DNA of 64,000 bases from Caldalkalibacillus mannanilyticus JCM 10596 (GCF_000615945.1 NZ_BAMO01000020.1:17172-81171), one strand, 5' to 3'. Positions 9,352 to 17,682 are shown, counted from the first letter of the stretch. Notes: a model not told the origin generated them from the sequence alone. Made by a program: numbers and translations.

Positions 9352-10716
9352 ATGCAGATGCAAGAAACGTTGCATCGGTCATTACGTTCAGAAATAGAGA
9401 GAAATATGAGAGAGAACGGTTATACAATTAGTAAGACAGCTGAGATTTCAGGCATTAACCCAGGTACTTTAAGTGATATTTTAAATAGTAATCCTCCACG
9501 AGCCATAACCATCCATCATTTAGACTCTTTGGCAAGAGCATTTGGTCAACCCGAAGGATGGTTATATGATTTGTATCCAGAAGAATGTCTAGCAGAGGGG
9601 AAAATATCACGTCCACGCTTAATTCCCTATTTGATTCGATGTGCAGAAGTCGGATGTCAAGATTGTTTGGAGCTGGCAGTTTCCCAGCTATTAGAGAATC
9701 CAAAACATCTTTCTATTTTATATAATGTGGCAGAACGATTATATGAGGAGGGAAAGCATAAAGAAGCTCGACCTTTCTATGAATACGTTGTAGAAAATGA
9801 GAAAGATAGTTTTTCAGACCAATTTATTATAAGTCAGTATCGCTTATTTCGCTTGAGTATAGGGACTAATTCGGATGAGAATTGGAAAGCGGTGATACGG
9901 TTTGAGATTTATAGGAAGAGATTGCCTGAGAATTATCAGTTGGATGCGTTGCTACAGGTGGCGAGGGTATATTATGCTCTTCATAAATGGAGTTTTGTTG
10001 AAAAATTTGCCGACGAATTACGAGAATTGTCTTTATTGGTTTATAAGGACAATCTACGCAGAAGAAAAAAAAATAGGGAGAACGAATTCTTCAAAACGGA
10101 GCGTCATTTAGTAGTGTATTATGGACAAGGATTTCTACTAAAAGGTGTAGCACTAATAATGAGAGAAAAATATGAAGAAGCAAAGAAATATGTTGCGGCA
10201 TATGCCAACCTTAGTTGGTTTGAAGATTTGGATGAGTTAGGAGTAGAAGAAGTTAATAAATTTCATTATTGGGGAAAAGCGAATCTATATGCGTTGAACA
10301 TAACGATGGGGAATCTAGAAACTTTAACTGATTATGTTCAATTTTTAGAAAAGAATCCTCATGAAATTATGACTGGTCTGTTGACTATTATGAAAGCGGC
10401 TAATAAATATGATCTCAATGTAGATGGGATATTAGACGGTTTTTCTGAGTATATGGTACGTGTTGAAGATTACAAGCATGCCATTGATCTCAGCAAAATA
10501 TTTCGACTTCGGGAACAAAAGTATGAATATGACTTTAGAAAAGGGAGGATATCACAGGGGATAGACGAACTGTTGCACTGTCTGGATTTATCCCTTATAA
10601 TACATAACCATAAAGGGTTTAAAAGATGTGTTACACTATTTTGGAAATTTTTTACTCACGCATCAAATGAACAAAGAAAACGTTATCAAATGATCCTAGA
10701 AAGGGAGGATGAGTAA
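9352..10716 (+). CDS. RRNPP-type HTH+TPR regulator, copy 1, paired with a pro-peptide gene
   Basis: A 454-residue protein with an N-terminal XRE-type helix-turn-helix (residues about 10-60; YTISKTAEISGINPGTLSDI, then AITIHHLDSLARAF) and a long helical C-terminal part that reads as TPR-like repeats, e.g. LYEEGKHKEARPFYEYVV. This is the layout of peptide-sensing RRNPP regulators (PlcR, NprR, AimR; Rap lacks the HTH). The stop codon overlaps by one base the ATG of a small exported-peptide gene, as in receptor-pheromone cassettes. It is the most divergent of four tandem paralogues here. I infer that it is an intracellular receptor whose DNA binding or protein-protein action is switched by the re-imported peptide; the targets are unknown. 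Confidence 0.8.
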   Translation: MQMQETLHRSLRSEIERNMRENGYTISKTAEISGINPGTLSDILNSNPPRAITIHHLDSLARAFGQPEGWLYDLYPEECLAEGKISRPRLIPYLIRCAEVGCQDCLELAVSQLLENPKHLSILYNVAERLYEEGKHKEARPFYEYVVENEKDSFSDQFIISQYRLFRLSIGTNSDENWKAVIRFEIYRKRLPENYQLDALLQVARVYYALHKWSFVEKFADELRELSLLVYKDNLRRRKKNRENEFFKTERHLVVYYGQGFLLKGVALIMREKYEEAKKYVAAYANLSWFEDLDELGVEEVNKFHYWGKANLYALNITMGNLETLTDYVQFLEKNPHEIMTGLLTIMKAANKYDLNVDGILDGFSEYMVRVEDYKHAIDLSKIFRLREQKYEYDFRKGRISQGIDELLHCLDLSLIIHNHKGFKRCVTLFWKFFTHASNEQRKRYQMILEREDE

Positions 10717-10850
10717 TGAAATCTTTGCTGGCACTGATTTTAAGTTTTAGCTTATTTTGTGGTGTTGGACAACCTGATAATATTTTAGAAACTGAAAAAA
10801 ATATTAATACTGTTATAATGCTTTATAATGAGCATGGATCGACTGGTTAG
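10716..10850 (+). CDS. Candidate quorum-sensing pro-peptide (Phr/AimP-like)
   Basis: A 44-codon gene starting in a TAATG overlap with the regulator and preceded by AGGGAGG at ideal spacing (7 nt). The product begins MKSLLALILSFSLFCGVG, a short basic and hydrophobic Sec signal, followed by a polar tail ending NEHGSTG. Size, signal, position and coupling match Phr, NprX and AimP precursors, in which five to seven residues at or near the C-terminus become the mature signal after export and proteolysis. By analogy the active peptide would lie within the last seven residues. None of the other three regulator copies has such a gene directly downstream. No homology search was possible; the call rests on architecture. 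Confidence 0.72.
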   Translation: MKSLLALILSFSLFCGVGQPDNILETEKNINTVIMLYNEHGSTG

Positions 10851-10993
10851 AGATATTTTTAGAAGTAAAGGTAGTTGGAATTTTTCTAGAAAAGTTATAT
10901 TTGATCAGCATTTTAATTTATCATGTGGTTTCATAATGATCTTCCCCTTAAGAAAGAGCTCAGCTTTAATAATATTTGATTTATAGTACATCA

Positions 10994-11017
10994 ACATCCC
11001 CAAAGGGATGTTTTTTT
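10994..11017 (+). terminator. Terminator of the regulator-peptide cassette
   Basis: ACATCCC caaa GGGATGT followed by seven T. Nearly the same hairpin closes copies 2 and 4 of the regulator array. Confidence 0.85.
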
Positions 11018-11102
11018 ATGCAGATTTTTTAAATCCCAAATTTCCTGTATATTGGATTATAGTTATTATTAGCCTAATCATCGTGAAAAGGAGGGGAGTC
11101 AA

Positions 11103-11420
11103 ATCGGTTTAGTTCAGAGAAAATCAATACATAAGAATAATCCTCTTTGCTTTCGAGATGTCAGTTCTCCTTCAGAAGAAAAGAACTATAGTAACTATGT
11201 AATCCGCTTACTAGTAAAAAGGGAAAAGCATCAACATGCGGAACAGGACTTATTTGAAAAGATAGAAAGAATGAGGGAAGAACTTACAGAGCTAGTGGTT
11301 AAAAAGGGTTTTTCATCAAGTGAAGTTGTAGAATTAAGTCAACGCTTAGACAAGTATATTGTTAAAGCACAAAACCAAATGAGAAAAAAAATACTGAAAT
11401 ACGAAATAGTAAATAGATAA
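11103..11420 (+). CDS. Spo0E-like aspartyl-phosphate phosphatase, apparent ATC start
   Basis: The frame ends in a Spo0E-family helix pair: ERMREELTELVVKKGF, then SSEVVELSQRLDKYIV, with the family motif S-x-x-x-D (SQRLD). Such proteins dephosphorylate Spo0A~P and delay sporulation. There is no ATG, GTG or TTG in frame until Met 57. Yet a strong AAGGAGGGG (11088-11096) stands 6 nt before ATC 11103. The homologue at 15.9 kb has the same spacing to an ATC, and the two N-terminal extensions are similar (I-x-LV-x-R-x-S-x-H, LC-x-RD, SP-x-E-x-K). I therefore place the start at ATC with caution; the alternative is an internal ATG at 11271, giving 49 residues, a usual length for the family. Confidence 0.6.
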   Translation: MGLVQRKSIHKNNPLCFRDVSSPSEEKNYSNYVIRLLVKREKHQHAEQDLFEKIERMREELTELVVKKGFSSSEVVELSQRLDKYIVKAQNQMRKKILKYEIVNR

Positions 11421-11425
11421 GTGAT

Positions 11426-11458
11426 CTCCTGGAGTAAATAACATTCAGGAGTTCTTTG
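11426..11458 (+). terminator. Possible weak terminator
   Basis: CTCCTG / CAGGAG hairpin followed by TTCTTTG, just after the Spo0E-like gene. Confidence 0.45.
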
Positions 11459-11523
11459 TTACACTGGATGAAAATACCTTTAACTCTCTGAAAGCAAAGT
11501 GATAAAAGTACTTGGTATAGGGA

Positions 11524-12873
11524 GTGGTAATATTGATAGGGGGAGCTTCTTTACTTAAGTTGCAAGCTAAATTGCACCGAACATTACGTTCTGAAATAGA
11601 AAGAAACATAAAAGAACGGGGATATAGCATTAGTAAAACAGCTGAATTATCAGGGATGAACCCTGGTAATTTGAGTGGTATTTTGAACGGTAATCCACCA
11701 CGTGCCATCACAATCCGTCAGTTAGATGCCTTGGCTAAGGTATTTGGCTATGAACAGGGCTGGTTGTATGAACTGTATCCAGAAGAATGTATATCAGAGG
11801 GGAAGGTTTCACGCCCACGCTTGATTCCTTATTTAGTTCGCTGTGCGGAAATCGGCAGGCAGGACTGTATAGAGATTGTTGTTTCACATCTCTTAGAAAA
11901 TCCTAAAAATCTAGTCATCCTCTATTCTGTAGCTGAACAATTATTTGAAAGCGGAAAGAAAAGAGAGGCGCTACCTTTCTATGAAGTTATTATAGATAAT
12001 GAAAAGGATAGTTATTCTGATCAATTTGTGATTAGTCATTATAGAGTATTCCGTATAAAGTTAGGAGAAAATTTAGAAAAAAATTGGCAGGCTGCTGTTA
12101 GTTTTGCTCCATATTGTCAGAGGTTGCCTGAAGATTATCAGTTAGATGCTCTTTATCAATTAACAAGAGTATTTTATTCAATCAGAAAATGGGATCATTT
12201 GGGCGAATTTGCAGATAAGCTACAAGAATTAGCGACGACCGTCTATTGCGAGCAATTACGTCAAAAAAAGAAAGAAAAGAGAGTACCTCTTCTAAGAATA
12301 GAACATCCTTTAGTTTCTTACTATGGAAAAGGTCATCTACTGAAGGGAGTAGCTTTAGCACGAAAAGAACGATATGAAGAAGCAATAAAATGCGTTGAAA
12401 AATATATTGATCTGAGCTGGTTTGAAATACTCGATGACTTAGGGAAACAGGAGGTCGAGAAGTTTCGCTACTGGGGTGAAGGGAATATATATGGGTTAAA
12501 TTTATTAATGGGTAAGATAGAGATACTTGAAGAGTATGTTGAATTTCTAACGAGGCATCCTAAAGAAATTTTACCAGGTTTGCTGGGGATAGTAGAAGCT
12601 GCCAATAAACATGATTTTAATGTAGATTGGGTACTCAATTCTTTTTCGGAAAATATAAAGCAATTCGAAGAAAATCGAACTGTTGTAAACATGAGTCAAC
12701 AAAATTATTTTCGAAATCAATTGGCAATCTATTTGTTTAGACGAGGTAAACTTACAGAAGGAATTAACGAAACGATCCGCTGTCTAGACTTATCTGAAAA
12801 AACAAAAGAATATATGAATTTTAAGAAATGCGCGGAATATTTACTAGAGTCAATAGATAAAAAGACAGAATAA
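11524..12873 (+). CDS. RRNPP-type HTH+TPR regulator, copy 2
   Basis: A regulator of about 440 residues with an N-terminal XRE helix-turn-helix (YSISKTAELSGMNPGNLSGI) and a TPR-like helical remainder (LFESGKKREALPFYEVIIDN, then LARKERYEEAIKCVEKYIDL). Its first ~150 residues are almost identical to copies 3 and 4, while the distal part differs. The start is uncertain: GTG 11524 opens the frame, but TTG 11560 (LQAKLHRTLRSE) matches the length of the paralogues. There is no overlapping pro-peptide gene; a terminator follows at 12940. It presumably recognises the same DNA site as copies 3 and 4 but a different effector. Confidence 0.78.
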   Translation: MVILIGGASLLKLQAKLHRTLRSEIERNIKERGYSISKTAELSGMNPGNLSGILNGNPPRAITIRQLDALAKVFGYEQGWLYELYPEECISEGKVSRPRLIPYLVRCAEIGRQDCIEIVVSHLLENPKNLVILYSVAEQLFESGKKREALPFYEVIIDNEKDSYSDQFVISHYRVFRIKLGENLEKNWQAAVSFAPYCQRLPEDYQLDALYQLTRVFYSIRKWDHLGEFADKLQELATTVYCEQLRQKKKEKRVPLLRIEHPLVSYYGKGHLLKGVALARKERYEEAIKCVEKYIDLSWFEILDDLGKQEVEKFRYWGEGNIYGLNLLMGKIEILEEYVEFLTRHPKEILPGLLGIVEAANKHDFNVDWVLNSFSENIKQFEENRTVVNMSQQNYFRNQLAIYLFRRGKLTEGINETIRCLDLSEKTKEYMNFKKCAEYLLESIDKKTE

Positions 12874-12939
12874 TAAGTTATTACATATTGAAATGAAAAA
12901 AGTATATTAAACGATAGAAATAAGATATTATAAGCAGAA

Positions 12940-12966
12940 AAACATCCCAAAAGGGGTGCTTTTTTT
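12940..12966 (+). terminator. Intrinsic terminator
   Basis: CATCCC aaaa GGGGTG hairpin followed by seven T, of the same type as after the other units of the array. Confidence 0.75.
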
Positions 12967-13021
12967 AGAGTCAACCTGATATAAAAGGAATATTTAATTA
13001 AGGAAAGAAAGGAGACATTCT

Positions 13022-14332
13022 ATGGGGATGCAAATCCTTTTGCATCGAACATTACGTTCTGAACTAGAAAGAAACATGAAAGAACGCGGATATACCATTA
13101 GTAAAACAGCGGAATTATCAGGGATGAACCCTGGCAATTTGAGTGGTATCTTGAACGGTAATCCACCACGTGCCATCACGATCCGTCAATTAGATGTTTT
13201 GGCTAAGGTATTTGGTTACGAACAGGGCTGGTTGTATGAACTGTATCCAGAAGAATGTATATCAGAAGGGAAGGTTTCACGCCCACGCTTGATTCCTTAT
13301 TTGGTTCGCTGTGCTGAAATTGGCAGGCAGGATTGTATAGAGATTGTTAGTTCATACCTCTTAGAAAATCCTAAAAATCTAGTCATCCTCTTTTCCGTAG
13401 CTGAACAATTATTTGAAAGCGGAAAAAAAAGAGAAGCACTGCCATTTTATGAAGTCATAATAGATAATGAGAAGGATAGTTATTCTGATCATTTTGTGAT
13501 TAGTCATTATCGGGTATTTAGGATAAAATTGGGAACCAATTCAGAAGAGAATCTCCAAGCTACTACTCGTTTCGCACCCTATCGTAAGCGATTGCCTGAA
13601 AACCATCAGTTAGATTCCCTTTTGCAATTAACAAAAGCCAGCTATTCATTGCAAAAGTTTAGAGATACAGAAAAATATGCAGATGAGCTACAAGAATTGG
13701 CAACGCTTATCTATAATGATCAAATAGACCGGAAGAAAAAAGGCAGGACAATCTCCCCTTTAAGAACAGAACACCATTTGGTTGTCTATTATGGACAAGG
13801 TTATTTGATGAAAGGACTAGCTTTGTCAACACAGGGACAATATGAGGAATCCATACCCTATATTCATAAATACATGGATCTTGGATTTTTTGAAATATTG
13901 GATGACTTGGGAAAACAAGAGGTAGAAAAGTTTCGATATTGGGGTCAACTTAATTTATATTCAACTAATTTAATGATAGGTAAGGAAAAATCACTTAGTC
14001 AATATGTTGAATTTCTAGAGAATCATCCTGAAGAAATTTTCCCCGGTTTGTTGACCATCCTAAGAATAGCTAATCAACATGGTTATGATGTAGATTGGGT
14101 TCTTGATCATTTTTCTAAAAATATAAAAGAATCAACAAATAGTGATTTTATAGATATGGGCAGACATATTCGATTTCGAAAGGAACTGGCACTTTATTTT
14201 TTAAAGCGTGGTAAAGTCACAGAAGGTATACAGGAAACGCTGAAATGTCTTCAGTTGTCAGACAAAGGAAGAGAATATAAAAACTTCAAAACATGTGCAG
14301 AGTCACTATTGGAAACGTTAGAGAAAATATAG
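13022..14332 (+). CDS. RRNPP-type HTH+TPR regulator, copy 3
   Basis: A 436-residue paralogue with ATG 13022 behind AAAGGAG. The N-terminal HTH (YTISKTAELSGMNPGNLSGI, then RAITIRQLDVLAKVFG) is nearly residue-for-residue that of copies 2 and 4. The TPR-like C-terminal region has diverged (e.g. LSTQGQYEESIPYIHKYMDL). Only about 58 bases separate it from copy 4, with no clear terminator, so 3 and 4 may be co-transcribed. No small exported-peptide gene follows. Like other RRNPP proteins it should act in the cytoplasm, with peptide sensing through the TPR superhelix; whether it is an orphan receptor answering the copy-1 peptide is unknown. Confidence 0.8.
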   Translation: MGMQILLHRTLRSELERNMKERGYTISKTAELSGMNPGNLSGILNGNPPRAITIRQLDVLAKVFGYEQGWLYELYPEECISEGKVSRPRLIPYLVRCAEIGRQDCIEIVSSYLLENPKNLVILFSVAEQLFESGKKREALPFYEVIIDNEKDSYSDHFVISHYRVFRIKLGTNSEENLQATTRFAPYRKRLPENHQLDSLLQLTKASYSLQKFRDTEKYADELQELATLIYNDQIDRKKKGRTISPLRTEHHLVVYYGQGYLMKGLALSTQGQYEESIPYIHKYMDLGFFEILDDLGKQEVEKFRYWGQLNLYSTNLMIGKEKSLSQYVEFLENHPEEIFPGLLTILRIANQHGYDVDWVLDHFSKNIKESTNSDFIDMGRHIRFRKELALYFLKRGKVTEGIQETLKCLQLSDKGREYKNFKTCAESLLETLEKI

Positions 14333-14390
14333 TAAGGGTGAACGAAGGAAGCAAAGTTAGAAATTGGTACGTTATTACAGAACATCTTGA

Positions 14391-15733
14391 TTGAAAGATT
14401 TATATTTGGAGGTGCAAAAAACTTTGCATCGAACATTGCGTTCTGAAATAGAGAAAAACATGAAAGAACGGGGATATACCATTAGCAAAACAGCGGAATT
14501 AGCAGGGATGAATCCTGGCAATTTGAGTGGTATCTTGAACGGTAATCCACCACGTGCCATTACAATCCGTCAGTTAGATACCTTGGCTCAGGTATTTGGT
14601 TACGAACAAGGCTGGCTGTATGAATTGTATCCAGAAGAATGTGTATCGGAGGGTAAGATTTCACGCCCGCGCTTGATCCCCTATTTGGTTCGCTGTGCCG
14701 AATTAGACAGGCAGGACTGTATTGAGATGGTTAGTTCACATCTCTTAGAAAATCCAAAAAATCTAGTCATTCTTTTTTCGGTAGCTGAACAATTATTTGA
14801 AAGCGGAAAAAAAAGAAAAGCACTGCCATTTTATGAAGTCATAATAGATAATGAAAAGGATAGTTATTCTGATCATTTTGTGATCAGCACTATCGAGTAT
14901 TTCGGATAAAATTAGGAACGAACTTAGAAGAAAATTGGCAAGCTGCTATTCGTTTTGCTCCTTATCGTAAGAGGTTGCCTGAAGATTATCAGTTGGATGC
15001 TCTTTTACAATTAGCCAATGTATGTTATTCAATAAGCAAATGTGAACATATAGTAAACTATGCCGATGAGCTACAAGAACTGGCGACGATCGTTTATAAT
15101 AATCAGTTACATCACAAAAAGAAAGGAAAGGCTATACAACCTCTAAGAACAGAGCGCCATTTGATTGTCTATTATGGACAAGGTTATTTGATGAAAGGGT
15201 TAGCTTTGTCTAAACAAGAACAATATGAGGAAGCGATTCAGTACGTGCAAAAATATATCGACCTGAGTTGGTTTGAAATATTAGATAACTTGGGAAAACA
15301 GGAAGTGGAGAAGTTTCGCTATTGGGGTGAAGCGAATTTATATGCTTTTCATTTACTGATGGGTAAATTTGAAATACTCCAAAAGTATGTAGAATTTTTA
15401 AAGAAATATCCTAATGAAGTTTTACCAGGTTTGTTAAACATTGTAGAGGCTGCTAATAAACATGATTTTAATATAGATGGGGTTCTCAATATTTTTTCTG
15501 ATGACATCAAGCAATTTGAAAAAAATGAAAAAGTTATTAATATAAGTAGTCATAATCAATTTCGAAATCAATTGGCGATCTATTTGTTTAGACGAGGCAA
15601 ACTTACAGAAGGAATTAATGAAACGATTCGCTGTCTATATATATCAGAGAAGTTAAAAGAATATAAGAGCTTTAAGAAATGTGCGGCATCTTTATTGAAT
15701 TCGATAGAACGAGGAACACAAATATCTGACTGA
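14391..15733 (+). pseudogene. RRNPP-type HTH+TPR regulator, copy 4, one-base frameshift
   Basis: The first 172 codons encode the same HTH and first TPR segment as copies 2 and 3. At about 14888 the paralogues read GTG ATT AGT CAT TAT CG, but here one T is missing after ATCAG, which shifts the frame and stops it at 14909. The rest (LPEDYQLDALLQLANVCYS and on, 252 residues) is intact in the next frame to 15733. Repairing that one base gives a full paralogue of about 447 residues. The C-terminal half is closest to copy 2 (shared LTEGINETIRCL). The start is unclear: TTG 14391 or an in-frame GTG/TTG up to 14424. Real inactivation or a read error are both possible. Confidence 0.75.
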
Positions 15734-15781
15734 TTCGCTGTGTAAAAATTGTTCTATCTAAAAAAGTCATATAATTTACTT

Positions 15782-15809
15782 AAAAAACATCCCAAAAGGG
15801 GTGTTTTTT
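15782..15809 (+). terminator. Intrinsic terminator of the regulator array
   Basis: AAAAAACATCCC aaaa GGGGTGTTTTTT, a symmetric hairpin nearly identical to those after copies 1 and 2. Confidence 0.85.
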
Positions 15810-15906
15810 AATATTCTGTTTTTGGCATTTTTGGATATTTTGGATAGTAGTTTATAGTAATAAACAACAGGAATTATTTTTAGAAAAGGAGGGGCACATT
15901 ATCGAT

Positions 15907-16242
15907 TTGGTAACGAGAAGATCAATGCATACCTACGTTCTTCTTTGCAATCGAGATGCAGGATCTCCTTTAGAAGTAAAAAGAGCTCACACAAAGAGTA
16001 CAGTTGACTTAAAAGAAAAGGGAACCGTTCAGCAGAGTGAGTCAGATTTATTGGAAGAGATAGAGAGGATGAGGGAAGCATTAGTAGAGTTAGTTAAAAG
16101 AAAAGGTTTTTTTTCAAGTGAAGTTGTGGAATTAAGTCAGCAACTAGATAGATATATTGTCGAAGCTCAAAATAGGATAATGAAAAAGTCTGGGAAGCAT
16201 TCAAGTATGACATTAAATGATGGACATCGTGAGCCTCGATAA
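15907..16242 (+). CDS. Spo0E-like aspartyl-phosphate phosphatase
   Basis: The product carries the Spo0E-family helical hairpin in its second half: LLEEIERMREALVELVKRKG, then SSEVVELSQQLDRYIV, with the S-x-x-x-D motif (SQQLD). Members remove phosphate from Spo0A~P and so hold back sporulation. From the TTG at 15907 the protein is 111 residues, but that codon is 12 nt from AAGGAGGGG (15886-15894). ATC 15901, 6 nt from it, has the same spacing as in the homologue at 11.1 kb and may be the true start. The unusual N-terminal extension of about 50 residues is shared with that homologue. It sits just after the regulator array and just before an AbrB-like gene, a sporulation-control context. Confidence 0.72.
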   Translation: MVTRRSMHTYVLLCNRDAGSPLEVKRAHTKSTVDLKEKGTVQQSESDLLEEIERMREALVELVKRKGFFSSEVVELSQQLDRYIVEAQNRIMKKSGKHSSMTLNDGHREPR

Positions 16243-16308
16243 TATGATCATTCATTTTCAAAGTACCCGTGATTGATTTTATTATTTATTAGAATGAGGA
16301 GGCTTATT

Positions 16309-16560
16309 ATGTACGGAGAAGTTCGCAAGATAGATCGTTTAGGAAGGGTTGTTATCCCTAAATCTATAAGAATGAATAACCAAATTTTAATTGGAGATGA
16401 TTTAGAGATATTTACGGATGGAAAGAAGCTGATTCTAACAAAATCTAAACCTTCTAATCCAAGCTGTGTTGTCTGCAATAGTTGTGAAGGATTAAAACAG
16501 ATAGAGGATTCTTATCTATGTGATCAGTGTGTAGATGTAATCGCGAAAACAGCAAAATAA
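16309..16560 (+). CDS. AbrB-family transition-state regulator with C-terminal cysteine pairs
   Basis: An 83-residue DNA-binding protein. ATG 16309 follows GAGGAGG. The N-terminus (EVRKIDRLGRVVIPKSIR, then GDDLEIFTDGKKLILTKSKP) is the swapped-hairpin AbrB/SpoVT fold, as in B. subtilis AbrB and Abh. The C-terminal part has four cysteines in CVVCNSC and CDQC, resembling the CxxC-bearing AbrB proteins of clostridia and paenibacilli and suggesting a zinc-stabilised tail in place of the B. subtilis multimerisation domain. AbrB proteins repress post-exponential genes and are themselves controlled through Spo0A, so its place beside Spo0E-like phosphatases is suggestive. A strong terminator follows. 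Confidence 0.82.
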   Translation: MYGEVRKIDRLGRVVIPKSIRMNNQILIGDDLEIFTDGKKLILTKSKPSNPSCVVCNSCEGLKQIEDSYLCDQCVDVIAKTAK

Positions 16561-16610
16561 AGTGAAAGATAGAAACAAGAACGATGTTGGAAAGTAAAAA
16601 AATAAAACAA

Positions 16611-16648
16611 AAAAATTGACTTCAGAAATTAGCGAAGTCAATTTTCTT
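16611..16648 (+). terminator. Intrinsic terminator
   Basis: AAAATTGACTTC / GAAGTCAATTTT hairpin followed by a T-rich stretch. About 160 bp without a visible gene follow. Confidence 0.75.
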
Positions 16649-16808
16649 TATTTTATTTCAGTTAGCATAATTGCAGTTGATATGAATGATGAAGGTAACT
16701 TGTCTATTTTGCAATAAGCAGTAACATGAATAAAACTGAAACATTTCCTACAGAAGATCAGTCTGATTATATGGATCTGATTTCCATACATACTCATTTG
16801 CAGGAGAG

Positions 16809-17135
16809 GTGAATTTATTTTTGCAAGGAGCGATCGATTATTTTAAGAGTGTTTCATACTGGATCTCCGATAGTCTTATTCTAGTGTTAATTATTTTATT
16901 TCTAGCGTATATCATTATAAATTATTGCACAGGTTGGCTCATGGATTTTATAAATCCTAAGTTCACTAAAGCTCTGTATAGCTGTATTTACTTTGTTGTT
17001 TTTTTACTTTTGCATTTGATTTTTCAATCTCAAAATTATTTTGCCGTCGTAGCAATCGTAGTGAAGGTTTCATTTCGCCTTAAGCATTTTTCATTTGATC
17101 GTTCCATTTTTCAAAAGGGGGAAGAAGGAATCTAG
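16809..17135 (+). CDS. Hypothetical small membrane protein
   Basis: A product of up to 108 residues with two or three strongly hydrophobic segments (LILVLIILFLAYIIINYC; LYSCIYFVVFLLLHLIF; YFAVVAIVVKVSF). CAGGAGAGG lies just before GTG 16809, which is too close for good initiation; the in-frame TTG at 16821 has better spacing and would shorten the protein by four residues. No family is recognised and no neighbour indicates a role. Confidence 0.5.
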   Translation: MNLFLQGAIDYFKSVSYWISDSLILVLIILFLAYIIINYCTGWLMDFINPKFTKALYSCIYFVVFLLLHLIFQSQNYFAVVAIVVKVSFRLKHFSFDRSIFQKGEEGI

Positions 17136-17238
17136 CTAATATTTTTCATTGTTTTTCATCCAATTTGTGTGACAATAATACGGCATTAGAAAGCTTCTAA
17201 TTATAGATTTTGTGTAGAATTAGAAACGGAGGAAAAAA

Positions 17239-17682
17239 ATGCCGAAACATAAATATATGTTAATCCTTCTATTAGTATTTTTAATCATTGGATGCACCAA
17301 CACCAACACCAACACCAACACCAACACCAACACCAACATCACATATGAAGAAGATGAACTCTATCTATTTTCAGGAGAAGTTTTTGGTGTAACTCCACAA
17401 GATGGGTATGTTCTACCGAACAAAAGTAAATCTAGATATACACTTTCCTTACATAAATTTTATCCAGAGGGTGAAGATTTTGATGAATATAATAGAAGAT
17501 TTAGAAATGTAGTTGGGAGAGGGATAGACATCACGGATAATACAAAAATCTACGATGAAAATGATTCGGAAATTGCTACAACAGATATTGAAATAGGAAG
17601 TACAGTAGAATTTAAAGTTATTGTAGCTGATGAATTCCTTGAAGCGATAGAAATAAAGGTAATTGAGAAAGCTGCTGAATAA
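17239..17682 (+). CDS. Small lipoprotein, tandem copy 1, with Thr-Asn repeat linker
   Basis: A 147-residue lipoprotein: MPKHKYMLILLLVFLIIGC is a type II signal with lipobox Ile-Ile-Gly-Cys. Right after the lipidated cysteine come seven Thr-Asn dipeptides encoded by a hexanucleotide repeat. The domain that follows (ITYEEDELYLFSGEVFGV, ending EFLEAIEIKVIEK) is shared with the next two genes. Its TxxTKIYDENDSEI and VEFKVIVADE segments suggest a small beta-rich OB-like domain. I do not recognise a named family. Three tandem copies with similar leaders point to recent duplication. It is expected on the outer face of the membrane. Confidence 0.7.
   Translation: MPKHKYMLILLLVFLIIGCTNTNTNTNTNTNTNITYEEDELYLFSGEVFGVTPQDGYVLPNKSKSRYTLSLHKFYPEGEDFDEYNRRFRNVVGRGIDITDNTKIYDENDSEIATTDIEIGSTVEFKVIVADEFLEAIEIKVIEKAAE
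17296..17337 (+). repeat. Hexanucleotide microsatellite (ACCAAC x7) inside a lipoprotein gene
   Basis: Seven perfect ACCAAC units directly follow the lipobox Cys codon. The sister genes have two or fewer units at the same place. Slippage would change linker length in steps of two residues without breaking the frame. Confidence 0.95.

Noticed and set aside
10850..15780. Pro-peptide genes after regulator copies 2, 3 and 4
   Set aside because: I looked for short frames with a basic and hydrophobic start in all frames after each stop and found only a 5-codon frame after copy 2 and non-hydrophobic frames elsewhere.
17296..17337. Phase-variable ON/OFF switch
   Set aside because: The unit is 6 bp, so changes in number keep the frame; only linker length can vary.
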